Below are positions 35,351 to 47,200 of a stretch of DNA of 64,000 nt, piece by piece. This DNA comes from Arcuatula senhousia (taxonomy: Eukaryota; Mollusca; Bivalvia; Mytilida; Mytilidae). The notes beneath the pieces were generated by a model. The model ran no database searches and had not been told where the DNA came from. It saw nothing but the letters and a program-made list of their open reading frames with translations. The stretch covers positions 10,620,001 to 10,684,000 of the forward strand of contig OZ020317.1 of assembly GCA_963971305.1 (NCBI GenBank), read 5' to 3'. The translations under genes and the position numbers were made by a program. Numbering within the stretch: the first letter of the stretch is position 1; every line of letters starts with the position of its first letter.

Positions 35351-35831
35351 ATAGATAATGTTTATGATGTATGCCTTTATTGCAGGTGGAATATTTGAAA
35401 CAGCTTCAGTAATTTGAAACTTGTACCCAAAACTTGAGACGATGTAAAAATATTTTACAAGTCAATCATATCATGAATACAAATAAAGCTGTTAATGTTA
35501 ATCTTCTCAAAACACAACCGTGTTACGTTCTTTTTGATTAACCGGACCCTAAGATCGCAATGAAGAGAGAGCTTTGACGCCATAAAACCTGGTTTAAGCA
35601 GCTACCATTTCTTTTTAAATGCCTTTACAAAGTCGGGACCATTGTGGTCTTTAATTTTTCTGGTTTTTCTTTGGTTGTCAAATAGAATAGTTTAAGCCAC
35701 TTTTTTTTCGAAATGACTTCACTAAGGACCATTGCGATCGTTAATTTTTCTGGTTTGTCTTTCTTCTTGTCTAAAAAGATTAATAATCGCAACTCGTTAG
35801 TTTTGTTGTTTACTTTGTAATTCTTTTACAG

Positions 35832-37476
35832 GCTGTCAAACGGACATTTTACATACTTACAAATCAGACATAGTAATTCGTGCATCCAGCGAGCTTTACC
35901 ATGATGACCCTAAACACGATTTTAGTGCAAACAGAGGTTTTCTTGATTCGACAGAAATAACCTCACCAGATGGCGCTGTACACATGGGTGGATGGGCTGC
36001 AAATTTTAACAATTTTCTGCAGTACATTGAGGTAACTCACTCAGTCAAATTCTTTATCAATGATTTGGTTTTTTGTACTTAAAAGATTACGAGTTAAAAA
36101 GAAAAGGTTTTTTGTTATAAAAAAAAGTTTTATGTTTTGCTTGAAATACCATCAAAACAAGGAAGTGGTCAATAAACACGCCCTAAAAATCAGTGAAGTT
36201 CAATAAAGGCGAAGCTTTTAAACGAGATAGGTCTGAATTTTCCTATATATACTGAAAAAAGCAAATCAGTACCAATGAGGGGAAGGGGGAGAGTTCGAAT
36301 ATTGTTTATCTGAAAAGATCAAGACGAAAGACAAAACGAAAAAAAAGAACAAATTTACAAATGCACATCATATTCCTTCATAGTGACGACTACTTGTTTA
36401 CAGATAGAAATGACCAGAAACTTTACTTTAACCGGTATAATTACACAAGGGAGAAGCGGATGTTGTGAGGAGTGGGTGACGTCATATCGTGTGATGACCA
36501 GTCAAGATTGTACAAAATATCACGTGGTTGACGGAGCAAATGGAGCTGTAGGTAACATCCATTTTCTTGTTCATTTTTTTATTTCAACATAATACATTAA
36601 AAAGTTAAACGTGATACCAAACCAAAAATTATGAATTAAAAAAGACTGAATGTATGAGGATATGTTTTGTAAATAACTCTATTGCTAGGAAGGCAAACAA
36701 AATAAAGACACCATGAATAGCAATTCGTTTTAAATTTTACAGATATTTCCTGGTAATACTGATGAGAATACAAAAGTCAGAAACGACCTTCCCAGACCAG
36801 TTACTGCTAAGTGTATACGTATAAATCCCATAGCCTTTCACAACCACATTACAATGAGGGTCGGTTTGATTGGCCATTTAGTACAGGACAACTCGATTTG
36901 CTCACATCTTACGTCAGTTGTTCCCACACAGGTGACAGGTAATCTATATTATTGTATCTTTATTTAATCATTTTACAATCTTTGATTTCACACATGTAAT
37001 TTGCATGTTAATATGAGAAAGGTTTAACCTGTGACGCTCCCGAAGTTGAAATGTGTCTATAAAAATTTTACAAGCGAAAATAGATATTTTTGAGACATGA
37101 ATTGAAACAAAAAATTCAGCTCATAGTACAACTAAAACATTGGCATGTCTCCCATAAACGCCCCCTTCGGGATCGCATAAAAAGCGCAAAATATTAAAAG
37201 ATAACAAATAGAGATATATCGTTTCATCTTCTTGCTGAACTGGTGATACTTTCAATGTGAAACTCTCACACCGAGTCTTGATTTAATGATGCTTACTATA
37301 TTTTCACTATGAGATATGCATAAAGTACATTCATAAATTTTACTTAAAATTGCTTTACTTTATTTACATTTTAGACCCTACTATTACAATTTAACCTTTG
37401 AAAATGTTTCTGTTTATTTATAGCAACGACCTATGGACCAATCGAGTCAACGTCGTGGATACATATACCTGGATAG
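35832..37476 (+). CDS. Discoidin (F5/8 type C-like) domain protein, four 3' exons
   Basis: Exons: 35832-36031, 36404-36547, 36743-36938, 37424-37476 (stop TAG 37474-37476). The protein reads IRASSELYHDD, WAANFNNFLQYIE, then GIITQGRSGCCEEWVTSYRV, then FPGNTDENTKVRNDLPRPV and RINPIAFHNHITMRVGLIG. This is the usual discoidin order: loop spikes near the ASSE, the GIITQGR strand, FPGNTD, and the closing RIxPxxxxNxIxMRxxLxG. Such domains bind glycans, phospholipids or collagen outside the cell. The donor of exon 2 is inferred: GCT|GTAGGT keeps phase, while the better-looking G|GTAACA at 36552 would bring in a stop. The third exon could instead end at 36931, which changes only the last ~20 residues. 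The first exon (signal peptide) is not identified. Confidence 0.75.
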
Positions 37477-38105
37477 TGTTGTGTAATATACCTCGAGCTC
37501 ATGATTGATTTGTGTAGGAAACAACTACTGTAAATAGATATATTTAGTAAAAATTAGGGTTAAACATTTTTGTTTTCAATTTGACTGTTATAAAAGTTTG
37601 ATAGAAAGTCCTGTCGAATTTTGAAGACAAAATATATATTTACAACAACAGGTAAAAGACTTTGAAGACAATACACTCAGAACACCTGTAAACACAATGA
37701 CAGAAACAGAGGTACCAGTGGGGCATCCGAATGCCAAAGTCCAAAAGTCAAAGACAAAAAAGATAACAGCATGAAAAAAATGCACAACAGTGTGACAATG
37801 ACATAAACTTTTATTTATTTTTAGTAACCAGCAACTCTAGAATGGTATTTCTAAATGATAACTTCTTTATTCATATATGCAAATGGCGACGATAAAAAAT
37901 GTGATCACATATCGGTTCGGACTCAACAGTACTATAAATATAACCTTTTTTTTCGTTCGTGTCATTTCATAAAGACTTTACTGATTTGGAAAAATATCGT
38001 AAAAATTGGGTTAAAAAACATACAACGTACATACGTATATTACTTTCTTCACATAAATGTATGCATCAATTATAAAATAGCCATTTTGTAGATTAAAATA
38101 AGAAA

Positions 38106-38130
38106 TTTATTGTTCATTGTAACTTTTATT
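38106..38130 (-). promoter_or_regulatory. Two poly(A) signals for the mucin-EGF gene
   Basis: AATAAA on the minus strand occurs at 38111-38106 and 38130-38125, about 155-180 bases past the stop codon. Confidence 0.55.
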
Positions 38131-38283
38131 ATAAACTCGTAAAGTTGTATTTGCCCATTCAGTTCTAGCTCACTCACAAATTATAAACATTTTAAAGCAA
38201 AAATCCAACTTCTTTTTAACATTAAAAGTTAGACTAGTACTTGCACACACATTCAAAACCATTACATCTTTTTGTAATACAAT

Positions 38284-41200
38284 TTAAAAATGTGTGTCTT
38301 CTTCCACATAGAATGTTTGAGTATTTAATTCTGTCTGGTTTTCTTGTTTATAAATCTGAAAATAGACAATAGAAAGTTTGGAATTAAGTACACTTTCCAT
38401 GAAGATAAGATTTATTTGAACCGGTGTTACATACTAATTATTCCCCCATACTAGAATTTTTCCCGGAAAAATGAGGATTTACTGAGCTTTCCCCAGGAAG
38501 ATCTAGTATATACTAGATTTTCCCCGTGGAAAAAACTAGTATATACAACGTTTTCCTCCAGGGGAAAATCTGGTACGTGTAAAACAATAGAATTAAGTTA
38601 ACAAACTTGTTTTGATCATTCTCGAAATTATAAGATTTTACCAGTTAAAATTAAGGTACATTATACAGGAAAAGTACGGTAAAAAAGAACGGTACAATTT
38701 CCCGCCATATTTTCCCTATACATTGTCAAAAATATCTAGGTACCGGCTTAATTCTTAAGGTAGAGCGTGGCACTTTGGTCCAAAATTAATTTGTCAATAG
38801 ATTTTCTTCAAAATTGGCATAAATGTCCATAATGATGTACTCTTTCATAATTTGATTCAAAATTCATGGTTTTTTCCCTACTTTTCGAGCTATATCAAGA
38901 TAAAGTATCAATATTTTAATATGAATTATATAGGAAAAGCCACAAAAACACACAAAATGTTCCATTACTTTTATTACTGTCAAAGATTTCCCTTTTTTTA
39001 CATTTTATAGATCTTGAAACATTTTAGGGGTTGATGGGTTTCTTCCCTTGATTTTTACAAGCAAAGATAGGAGCCAAAAACGATGATTTTTCATGATTTT
39101 TGCCAAATTACCTCCCTTTACCATACTTTAGCTAATAATTTATACTACTTATAGAATACAAATTTTAATCATGTCGATAAAATGTGCCTAAACTAGGTAT
39201 AAAGATTCTAAAATCACAAAAATCAAAAAAAAATATTTGTCAAATTTCACTTTATTTTGGGCAAGTCACATGACCACTGTCCTTCTCCACCTTTAAAGCA
39301 AAAATTGCACTTTGATTTTTAATGGTCAAATGCATGCATTTTGACAAAACAAAACTATAATTATGAAATCCATTTACCACCAACCATCTCATAGTACAGC
39401 ATTCAAGTTGTTGATTGTTTTTTGGAAATATTGCTTTCTCTATGTTTCTAATCACTTAGTTTTGATGTGTTTCTATGGAAGGTGGGTTTAATTCCGGATG
39501 ATTTCACGTTTTTACAAAATTATATGATTTACATACGAATATAGTTTATATTATACATTTATTGACTTTGATAGAGGTGAATACCAGGTTTATCAACACG
39601 AAGAAAATTACATTTACCGAGCCAACGGCGAGGTGGATATTTTTGGGGATGGGGTGATAAAACTTGTATTCACTAGTACCAAAATCTATGAATGTTTTAT
39701 TATATGACTTCCAAAAACAAGCGAAAAAAAATCGAGGAAATAAAAAAACAAAAATAAAAAAAACGAAAACCATAATATTAACCATATATTAGTATTGAAA
39801 AAAACATCCAAAACTTTTATTTTTCTAGAAACAGTATTTGTACACGAATATGATGAAATGTCTGAAAACAGAATCCTGATATAAGTTTTCAACAGAGTCA
39901 AACTATATACATGTAAAATCATATACAATTTTACCAAGCAAGACTCATCTTGATAAATTGAGGTCAAAAGTTCATTCATCAAATGACTTCATACACAAGA
40001 TTCTATTTTTAACGACTGAAAAGTTTTAAGTGACTCAAAAGTCGAAACTTTTTATCGGTCTATTTTGAACTACTTTTAGGTTATCATTGCCTCTGCATAT
40101 TACTTTTCATAATATCCCGGGACAATTAAAAAGAAGATAAATTTTAATCATATAATAAAACTAAATATGATCTATATATACATCTGTAGCAAAATATAAA
40201 TATCGCTATATAATAGCTTCTTGTTTCTTACTCAGGTAGATAAATTAAAGAATTCACGGTTTTTTTGTCATTCACCCCTAGTGTGTAATTGGGACTTATT
40301 GGTTCAGAGCCAACCATATTGTTGAGGAATGACAAATGTGAAATATGGTTAAATATTTTTTAAAAACATGTAAAATGGTCAAAAGTAAAATTAACAGTTT
40401 TTAATATTTTTTAATAAAAAAGAGTTGAGCAGCTTAGATAAACAAAATTAAAATGGGTTTAACGATCAGGGTTTAACTTTTCTTTTTTTTTTTACTTTTT
40501 TCCACGAAACTATTGACTTACAAAACACTATAAAAATATGACATCTACAAGGACCAGTTTGTAACTATATTTGATGGAGCTAAATTTCCTTCTTTCATTG
40601 TGATCATTAAACTATATTCCATGTTTAAATCAACATTAAATGTAATATACAAGAATCGCTCACCTTTATTTAGCTCTCCTCTGGTTTAAGTCTCAAACTT
40701 CTTGGTTTCCAAATATCACTCTATAAAACAACATGTTGATGACAAATAATTGTAGCGTTTTAAACTTTAATTTTATCTGGACTTTTTTTAGCTTTTTAAC
40801 TTTTGTCAAGGACTTACTTTTTTGTGGGGCTATTGCGTTGTACATTACTTATTGAAAATATTCAAAAACAAGCTTGAACCTTTATGAACTACATGTAGTT
40901 CGGTAATGTTTTCAATGTCCTAACGACCAGATTTATGGCATCGGGATGCTACATATAATATAAACTTAAAATTGTCAATATGCTAAAACCTTTTAATTTA
41001 ACTGCAGTCTAAAAGAAAATACTATACATTTTTAACCAAAAAAAATGAACTTACATATAAGAAACTGTTGTTTTCATACATATAGGGATCTTTTAATGTT
41101 TGTTTATCGGACGGAATTACATTTTCTACTGGTATTGTTATGTCCTGAAATAAAGAAAACAATTAGAAAAAAATACAGTAAACAGAATACAAAAAAGTAT

Positions 41201-44200
41201 ATAGATAGTCAATAACCACCATTTAGGTTAGCTGAATAAAGCAAGCAAAGGTACCAATGGGGTAGCCGAATGTCAAAAGTCCGAAAGAGCAGAGAGAAAA
41301 CCAGTAAACACCAACAATAACGGGACAAAAACAGACAACATGTAAACCATGGATGCTAGTATACAAATATTTTGGGAAAACATTCTTTTTTTTGAAAAAC
41401 ATTAAAAGCTTTAAACGATAGACTTCACTGATAAAATTTAAAAATGTTTTATAATTTGATGAAGGGATAATTGTTAGAAAATCAAAGGAAAACAAAACAA
41501 ATACTTGCTTGTTTAGTTGTATCGATGATTTCATCCTCACTATAGTAGGCCGGATTGTCTCGTCCCTTCCCAAATGTTCCATCTGTTTTGTATCCATCAA
41601 TGTATTTAACATTACGTGTTGTTACTCTGTAGTCTTGCAGGGAATCCCACTCCCTTTAAATCAAGTAAATACAGTAGTTGTATGCGGTTTTGTTCTTATG
41701 TGTGTGTGTAAGTTTTATGTTGTTGTATGGTTGATTTTTTGTCAACCGGTTTTGTCTTTGTCTTTACGGTTTTATGATGTTGATAATCCCTTTGGTACAC
41801 CTTTGCTTCTTTGACAAAATCAGTAGACATGCATGTAAAAGAGTAGACAAATAGATAAAGAATAGAACAGCAAAACCAAACTGCAACTAGCAACGTACCT
41901 CTAACCGAAAAGGGGGGGGGCTGGGTGGCCATTGATCACTCGCCGATTACCTCTCAGCTGGTGTTCGAGTCAATTTTGTATTTAACAAAAAAAGGACTTC
42001 CCCAACTGTATCTGATTAGGTTTGTCAGTTACCTGCCCAAGGTCGGTGGTTTCCCCCGGGTACTCCGGTTTCCTCTACCAATAAAACTGACCGCCCTACA
42101 TCACACAGGTGTGTCGATAAAGGGCGTTAAACACCAACAATCACTCACTCTAATAGAAAGGAGAATGAACAAAGACGCAGATTTTCATCACCTTCCCAAA
42201 AGAATTGCATTTCTACGTTTTTGTATGTTTTGCACACAATGTTGGTTTTATTCGTTATGTAAGACTATTGATGATTATAGTAATTTTCATTATTCTTACA
42301 CGTATTTCCGGTCATGCGATCTTCGCCAGCACCAACAGCCGCATACAACAAACAAAATAATGAGAATAATCCCGCCTCCACTTCCGGCAGCAATTGTTAT
42401 GACATACTGAGACTTCATCTTCTTAGTTTCGCATTTGTCGCCTTCATATTCAAATAAGCTGTCATCTTTGTTGCATCTACACAAATAAAAACGCACATAT
42501 AACAACCAGATTTCTTATTAAAACACTTTGGTACGTTTTCGATAGATTACGCATATTTTGCTAAAATTTACTTCACTAGTAGAAAAACAAAAATTGCGGC
42601 GAAAGGAATTTATGTTAAGAGTCTTTCGTTGTTTTTTTTACATGATTTATTGGTACGTTAAAGTTGAAAATCTAAGGACGTTGGTTGCTTATGCACTAAT
42701 AAATTAAACGATAAATTATTGGTAAATGTGCAATCTTAAAACATCATTCACTTACATGCAGCTAGTAATACCATTAGTGTCAACGTGACATTTGCCATTC
42801 TCTCCACAAGAAATTGTCTTTTTATCACATGGTTTCCGACATGTACCAAGAAGCACTATAAATGGTGGTTTGCATGGTCCTGGAACAAAAAAAAACAATA
42901 AATTCAAATTTCTACACAAAAGGGATAGTTTGATGTTTGCAGTTTTGGTTCGTGCGATTATTACAATAGTTATATTATTACAATAGTTATATTATTACAA
43001 CATTTATTTTATTACAATAGTTATATTATTACAACATTTATTTTATTACAATAGTTATATTATTACATAGTTATATAATTACACTTGTTATATTATTACA
43101 ATAGTTATATTTGCGCTATATTTCCTTGTATTATGTTTCATAATATATGTAGACAAGATAAGCTTTTCAAAAATTCTAAATTACAATAAGGAACAAAAGT
43201 TCAATATATAAATTTTATTACATTTTCAATTTACTGAAGGTCTTAGTAGTAAAAAAGATGTTGCGCCTTTTTGCATGTTAATGGGATGGCAATTCGATAT
43301 CGTTTGAAAAGGTAAGTTCGCAGAGAATATTAAGTAGTATGCTATGTAAAAAAGATTTTTTTCTAGATAAGAAACATGACTGTCTTTATTACGTTAGTTT
43401 CAATAATTATCATAAATATATTTACCAAACCTGTTTGCCTAGACCCACCCCCTTATGGAATAAAACAGATCGGTACATGCACTAAGTGCAAAAAATATAT
43501 ATATTATATTTTAAAGTGCAGACTCTAATTCTAATAAAAATCTACCGGCTACCACTGACAAAATAAGCAAGCCCAGGATACACAATACACATATAAGCAA
43601 ATCGCAAGAAGTTATATAAATAGAAAATTAAAACAATAAAGTTATAAATAAGAATTTCATAACGGTGATCATTCTCGTTAACATACACTTATCTGTTTTA
43701 ATCTCGAGGTTATAATACACACTTTAAAACTGAAAGGAAAATACTTTGAACGTGGAAAATTACTTCTAAGCGCCAGCAAACGATTTTAGATTACAAAAGT
43801 AACATCTTATACATGTTATAATCATTATATCCTCGTAGTGTTTTTCTTTGACAAATGCATATTCAATATTTTCACTATATGTTCTGTGTGATAGTTTTGA
43901 ACTAATGACCGGTCAAGAGTTTCCGAACTATTGTCCTTGCCACAACTATTTGCCCTCTGACCTCATTAAGCCCCGCCTTATGGCAATCGTTTTCATTGTT
44001 CCATATTGATTGATATATTTTATTCATGTTACGACATACAACAGATAATTAATTAATTGTTACACCATTTTTTCCCATTATTATTACGTATGCATTTTTA
44101 GATAGCTAAAATATTCAAAACGTTGTTATCTGTTGTTTCCTTCGGGATAATAAAACACTTACTGACTTCAAGTTGGTATTCGGGAAAAAGATTTTTTTCC

Positions 44201-47200
44201 CTTGGAGAAAATCACTGGGAAAATAATCTACGTATTTCCCTTGCATTTAGTCAATAAGTATAAACTATGTCATTTAAAGACATAGAACCTATCATTTTGG
44301 CAATTTTTAAAAAATAGTAAAATTCACACTATTTGAAGAATACATTGTAAAACCTTTGAAGAAACTGTTAAATTTTTAAAAAACCTGCCAGAAAGTATTC
44401 TTTTCGACGGAAAACTGATGAAAAAACGCAGTGTCAAAAAAGAGGACAACCTAATTATAGAATGTAAACACTTGCGGGTACTGGTAAACTGAGAAACAAA
44501 AAGTAACCAAACGAAACGGAGCTGCACAAAAACAATATCGGTAAAGAAGGAAACGTAAACAGTAAGATTAACAACCAAAATCTGTATAAAGAAAGGAAAC
44601 GAAATCAAGCAAAACTGGTAAAAAGGAAAATTAAATCGATTTTAGCCGACACCAGTCGTTTTTCTTAATTTACCGATTTCGGTTTCTCTTCGCCTCGTTT
44701 GGTAACATTTCGTTTCTCAGTTTAACAGTACCCAGTTTACCAAATGTAAATATTTACGATGGACAATACTTAATCAAAGCGAATAATTAAAATAAGATGA
44801 TTTTATAGAAAACTGCAAAACATTGAGTTTTTATGTTGGTAAAGGAAAGTTTTAGATAGTATATTTTTGTTTTAGATAGTATATTTTTAATATATGTACT
44901 TTTTATTCAATGTAAAAAATTGCGAAATTAATAGGTTCTATGTCTTTAAAAGACAATTCGTTTTTATTTCACTTCCTGTAAAAACATTGTCATAATCGGG
45001 CCATATCAAACCACTGACTAATTTTGAATTAATTTCTATAACAGAAAGTATTTTTTCTATATTATGTGACATGTTAAAATAAAAAGATATTCATTGTTTT
45101 AGAATTTATTTAAGTTTGGAAAATATTTGCAAAAAAGTTATAAGTTAAGAGCTTTTGCGTTTTGGAACATACCAAATATAGATTTTTTAGGACAGATCTC
45201 AAAGTATAGTTGACATGTTAAGACTTTTGTCTTGCTAACATTTTCACATTTGTAAAACTTGTAGCAATACAATCAGTAAGAAATGTGTCAGAAGCAACCT
45301 GGAACTATGTTTTGACGTGTTCAGTTGCAACTTTCTTTTGTCAAAACCCTAAGGCTTTTTCCTACCCAAGACATGGGTTCATTTTAGACATCATTTGGTT
45401 TCCTGTTCGGCATTTTTGGTTTATTGTTCTATGCTCTATGTATTTTTCATTCTAAGGGTAGGGCGCCTCTGATTTGTCTTGACTAGTCAAAACGCGCGTC
45501 AGGCATATCAAAGTTACTGTCTGGAACTTTATTGTATTTTTTTTTAACAATCTGATGCAAGTACGGCATTTTTCGTCTTATCTCATTTTGAATTACTTTA
45601 ATTTTGGCATACATTGGTTTTAATTTACGGTGCTCTTTGTATTCATATACATGTATTTTACATTTACAATCTTTTTGATAGAGTACCTTTGATGAGTCTT
45701 GGTTAGAAGAAACACGCGTCAGGCGTATCAAAACTTATCGTCGAGAACTTTGTTGTATTTTTGATTTCACAACTCCAAACAATATGTTTCAGTCATGTTC
45801 GAAACAAACTTTCTAGGTCAAAGTGATGACAATCTTTTTTTTACTTTTAGGAGTACATATATACAATTATGATTTGACTTATATCCCTATTGTGTCTCAC
45901 AACTATGTTGTGTTCTATGGTCATTACCGGATCCTAACATCGCAATGGAAGAGGGAGGTTTGGCGCCATAAAACCTGGTTTAACCCACCATTTCGTTTGA
46001 AATGCCTGTACCAAGTCAGGACCATTGCGATCCACCAATTCTCCGGTGTGACTGATTCGTTATTGTCATTTTCTCTGGACTATGAGATTGATCATTCAAG
46101 TTCGGTAGTTTTGTTATTACCTTTATCTAAAATGACAATATTACCTGGCATTGTAGTTTGTGCTGGTGGTTGAGGCTGTGTTATCTTTGGTGTAGTTGGT
46201 CTTCTTGTCGTAAGTATAGTTGGGCTGGCACTTGTCTGTTTTTGTGTAGTCGGTTGCCTTGTTGGTTGTGAGGTTGTCATCATTGCTTGTGTAGATACAG
46301 GTTGTGTTGGTTGTGAGGTTGTCATCATTGCCTGTGTAGATAGAGGTTTTGTTGGCTGTAAGCTTGTTGCCATTGCTTGTGTAGTCTGTTGCTCTGTGGA
46401 CTGTGAGCTTGTTGTCATTGATTGTGTAGTCTGTTGCTTTGTTGACTGTGAGCTTGTTGTCATTGCTTGTGTAGTCTGTTGCTCTGTGGACTGTAAGCTT
46501 GTTGCCATTGCTTGTGTAGTCTGTTGCTTTGTGGACTGTGAGCTTGTTGTCATTGCTTGTGTAGTCTGTTGCTTTGTGGACTGTAAGCTTGTCATCGTTG
46601 TTTGTGTGCTGAGAGGTTTTGTTGGCTGTAAGCTCGTTTTTACTGCTTGTGTAAATAGCTCTGTTGTTGCCGTTGCTATTGATTGTAAGTTAGTCGCGGT
46701 AGATGCAGATTGCCCTACATTTGTTGTAGATTGAGAGCTATGCAATACGGGTGAAGATTTTTGACTTGTTGGTGTTGGTGTCAGCGCTGCAGTCGATTGA
46801 TGTATTGCGTTTGATGATGAAATATGTAAACTTGCTACCCAGGTTGTTGATTGTAAATTTGTGTTTGCAGATATTGAATGTTGTATTAATGACATCGTTG
46901 TTTGTGAACCGGTCAATGCAGAAGAGGGTTCATTTCTTGAAGAAGTGGGTTGCAAACTTGGTAGAGCACTTTCAGATTGCAATATTATAGCTTGTGTTGT
47001 TTTTCCTAAGGCTGTAGATGCTGATTGCTGTTTATTGGTATATGTGGTTGGTTGAAAGCTTTTTATCGAAGATGCAGATTCCTGCCTAATAGTAGTTTGT
47101 GTCGCACTTTCAGATTGCATAATTGTAGATCGTGTTGTTGGTTGTAAGGTGTGTATCGCAGATGTTGATTGCTGTCTTTGAGTGTTTGTTATTGAATGGG

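Larger units (their letters stand above)
45320..45780 (+). mobile_element. Decayed hammerhead (retrozyme-like) copy, two dead ribozymes
   Basis: ACCCTAAGG..TTCCTACCC, TTGTTCTATGCTCT and GGCGCCTCTGAT are diverged from the 359-bp unit, in plus orientation. Two hammerhead remnants lie 220 bp apart. Confidence 0.65.

Noticed and set aside
35360..35395. Possible signal-peptide exon ATGTTTATGATGTATGCC... for the discoidin gene
   Set aside because: The phase would fit, but the donor (GTGGAA) is weak and the hydrophobic stretch too short to call.
46092..46144. C-terminal tail and stop of the open mucin frame
   Set aside because: Beyond the donor at 46145 the sequence is a dispersed repeat; splicing to the EGF exon keeps frame and yields a complete receptor.
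46396..47055. Plus-strand Val/Cys-rich frames opposite the mucin exon
   Set aside because: Low-complexity shadows of the Ser/Thr/Gln codons on the other strand.
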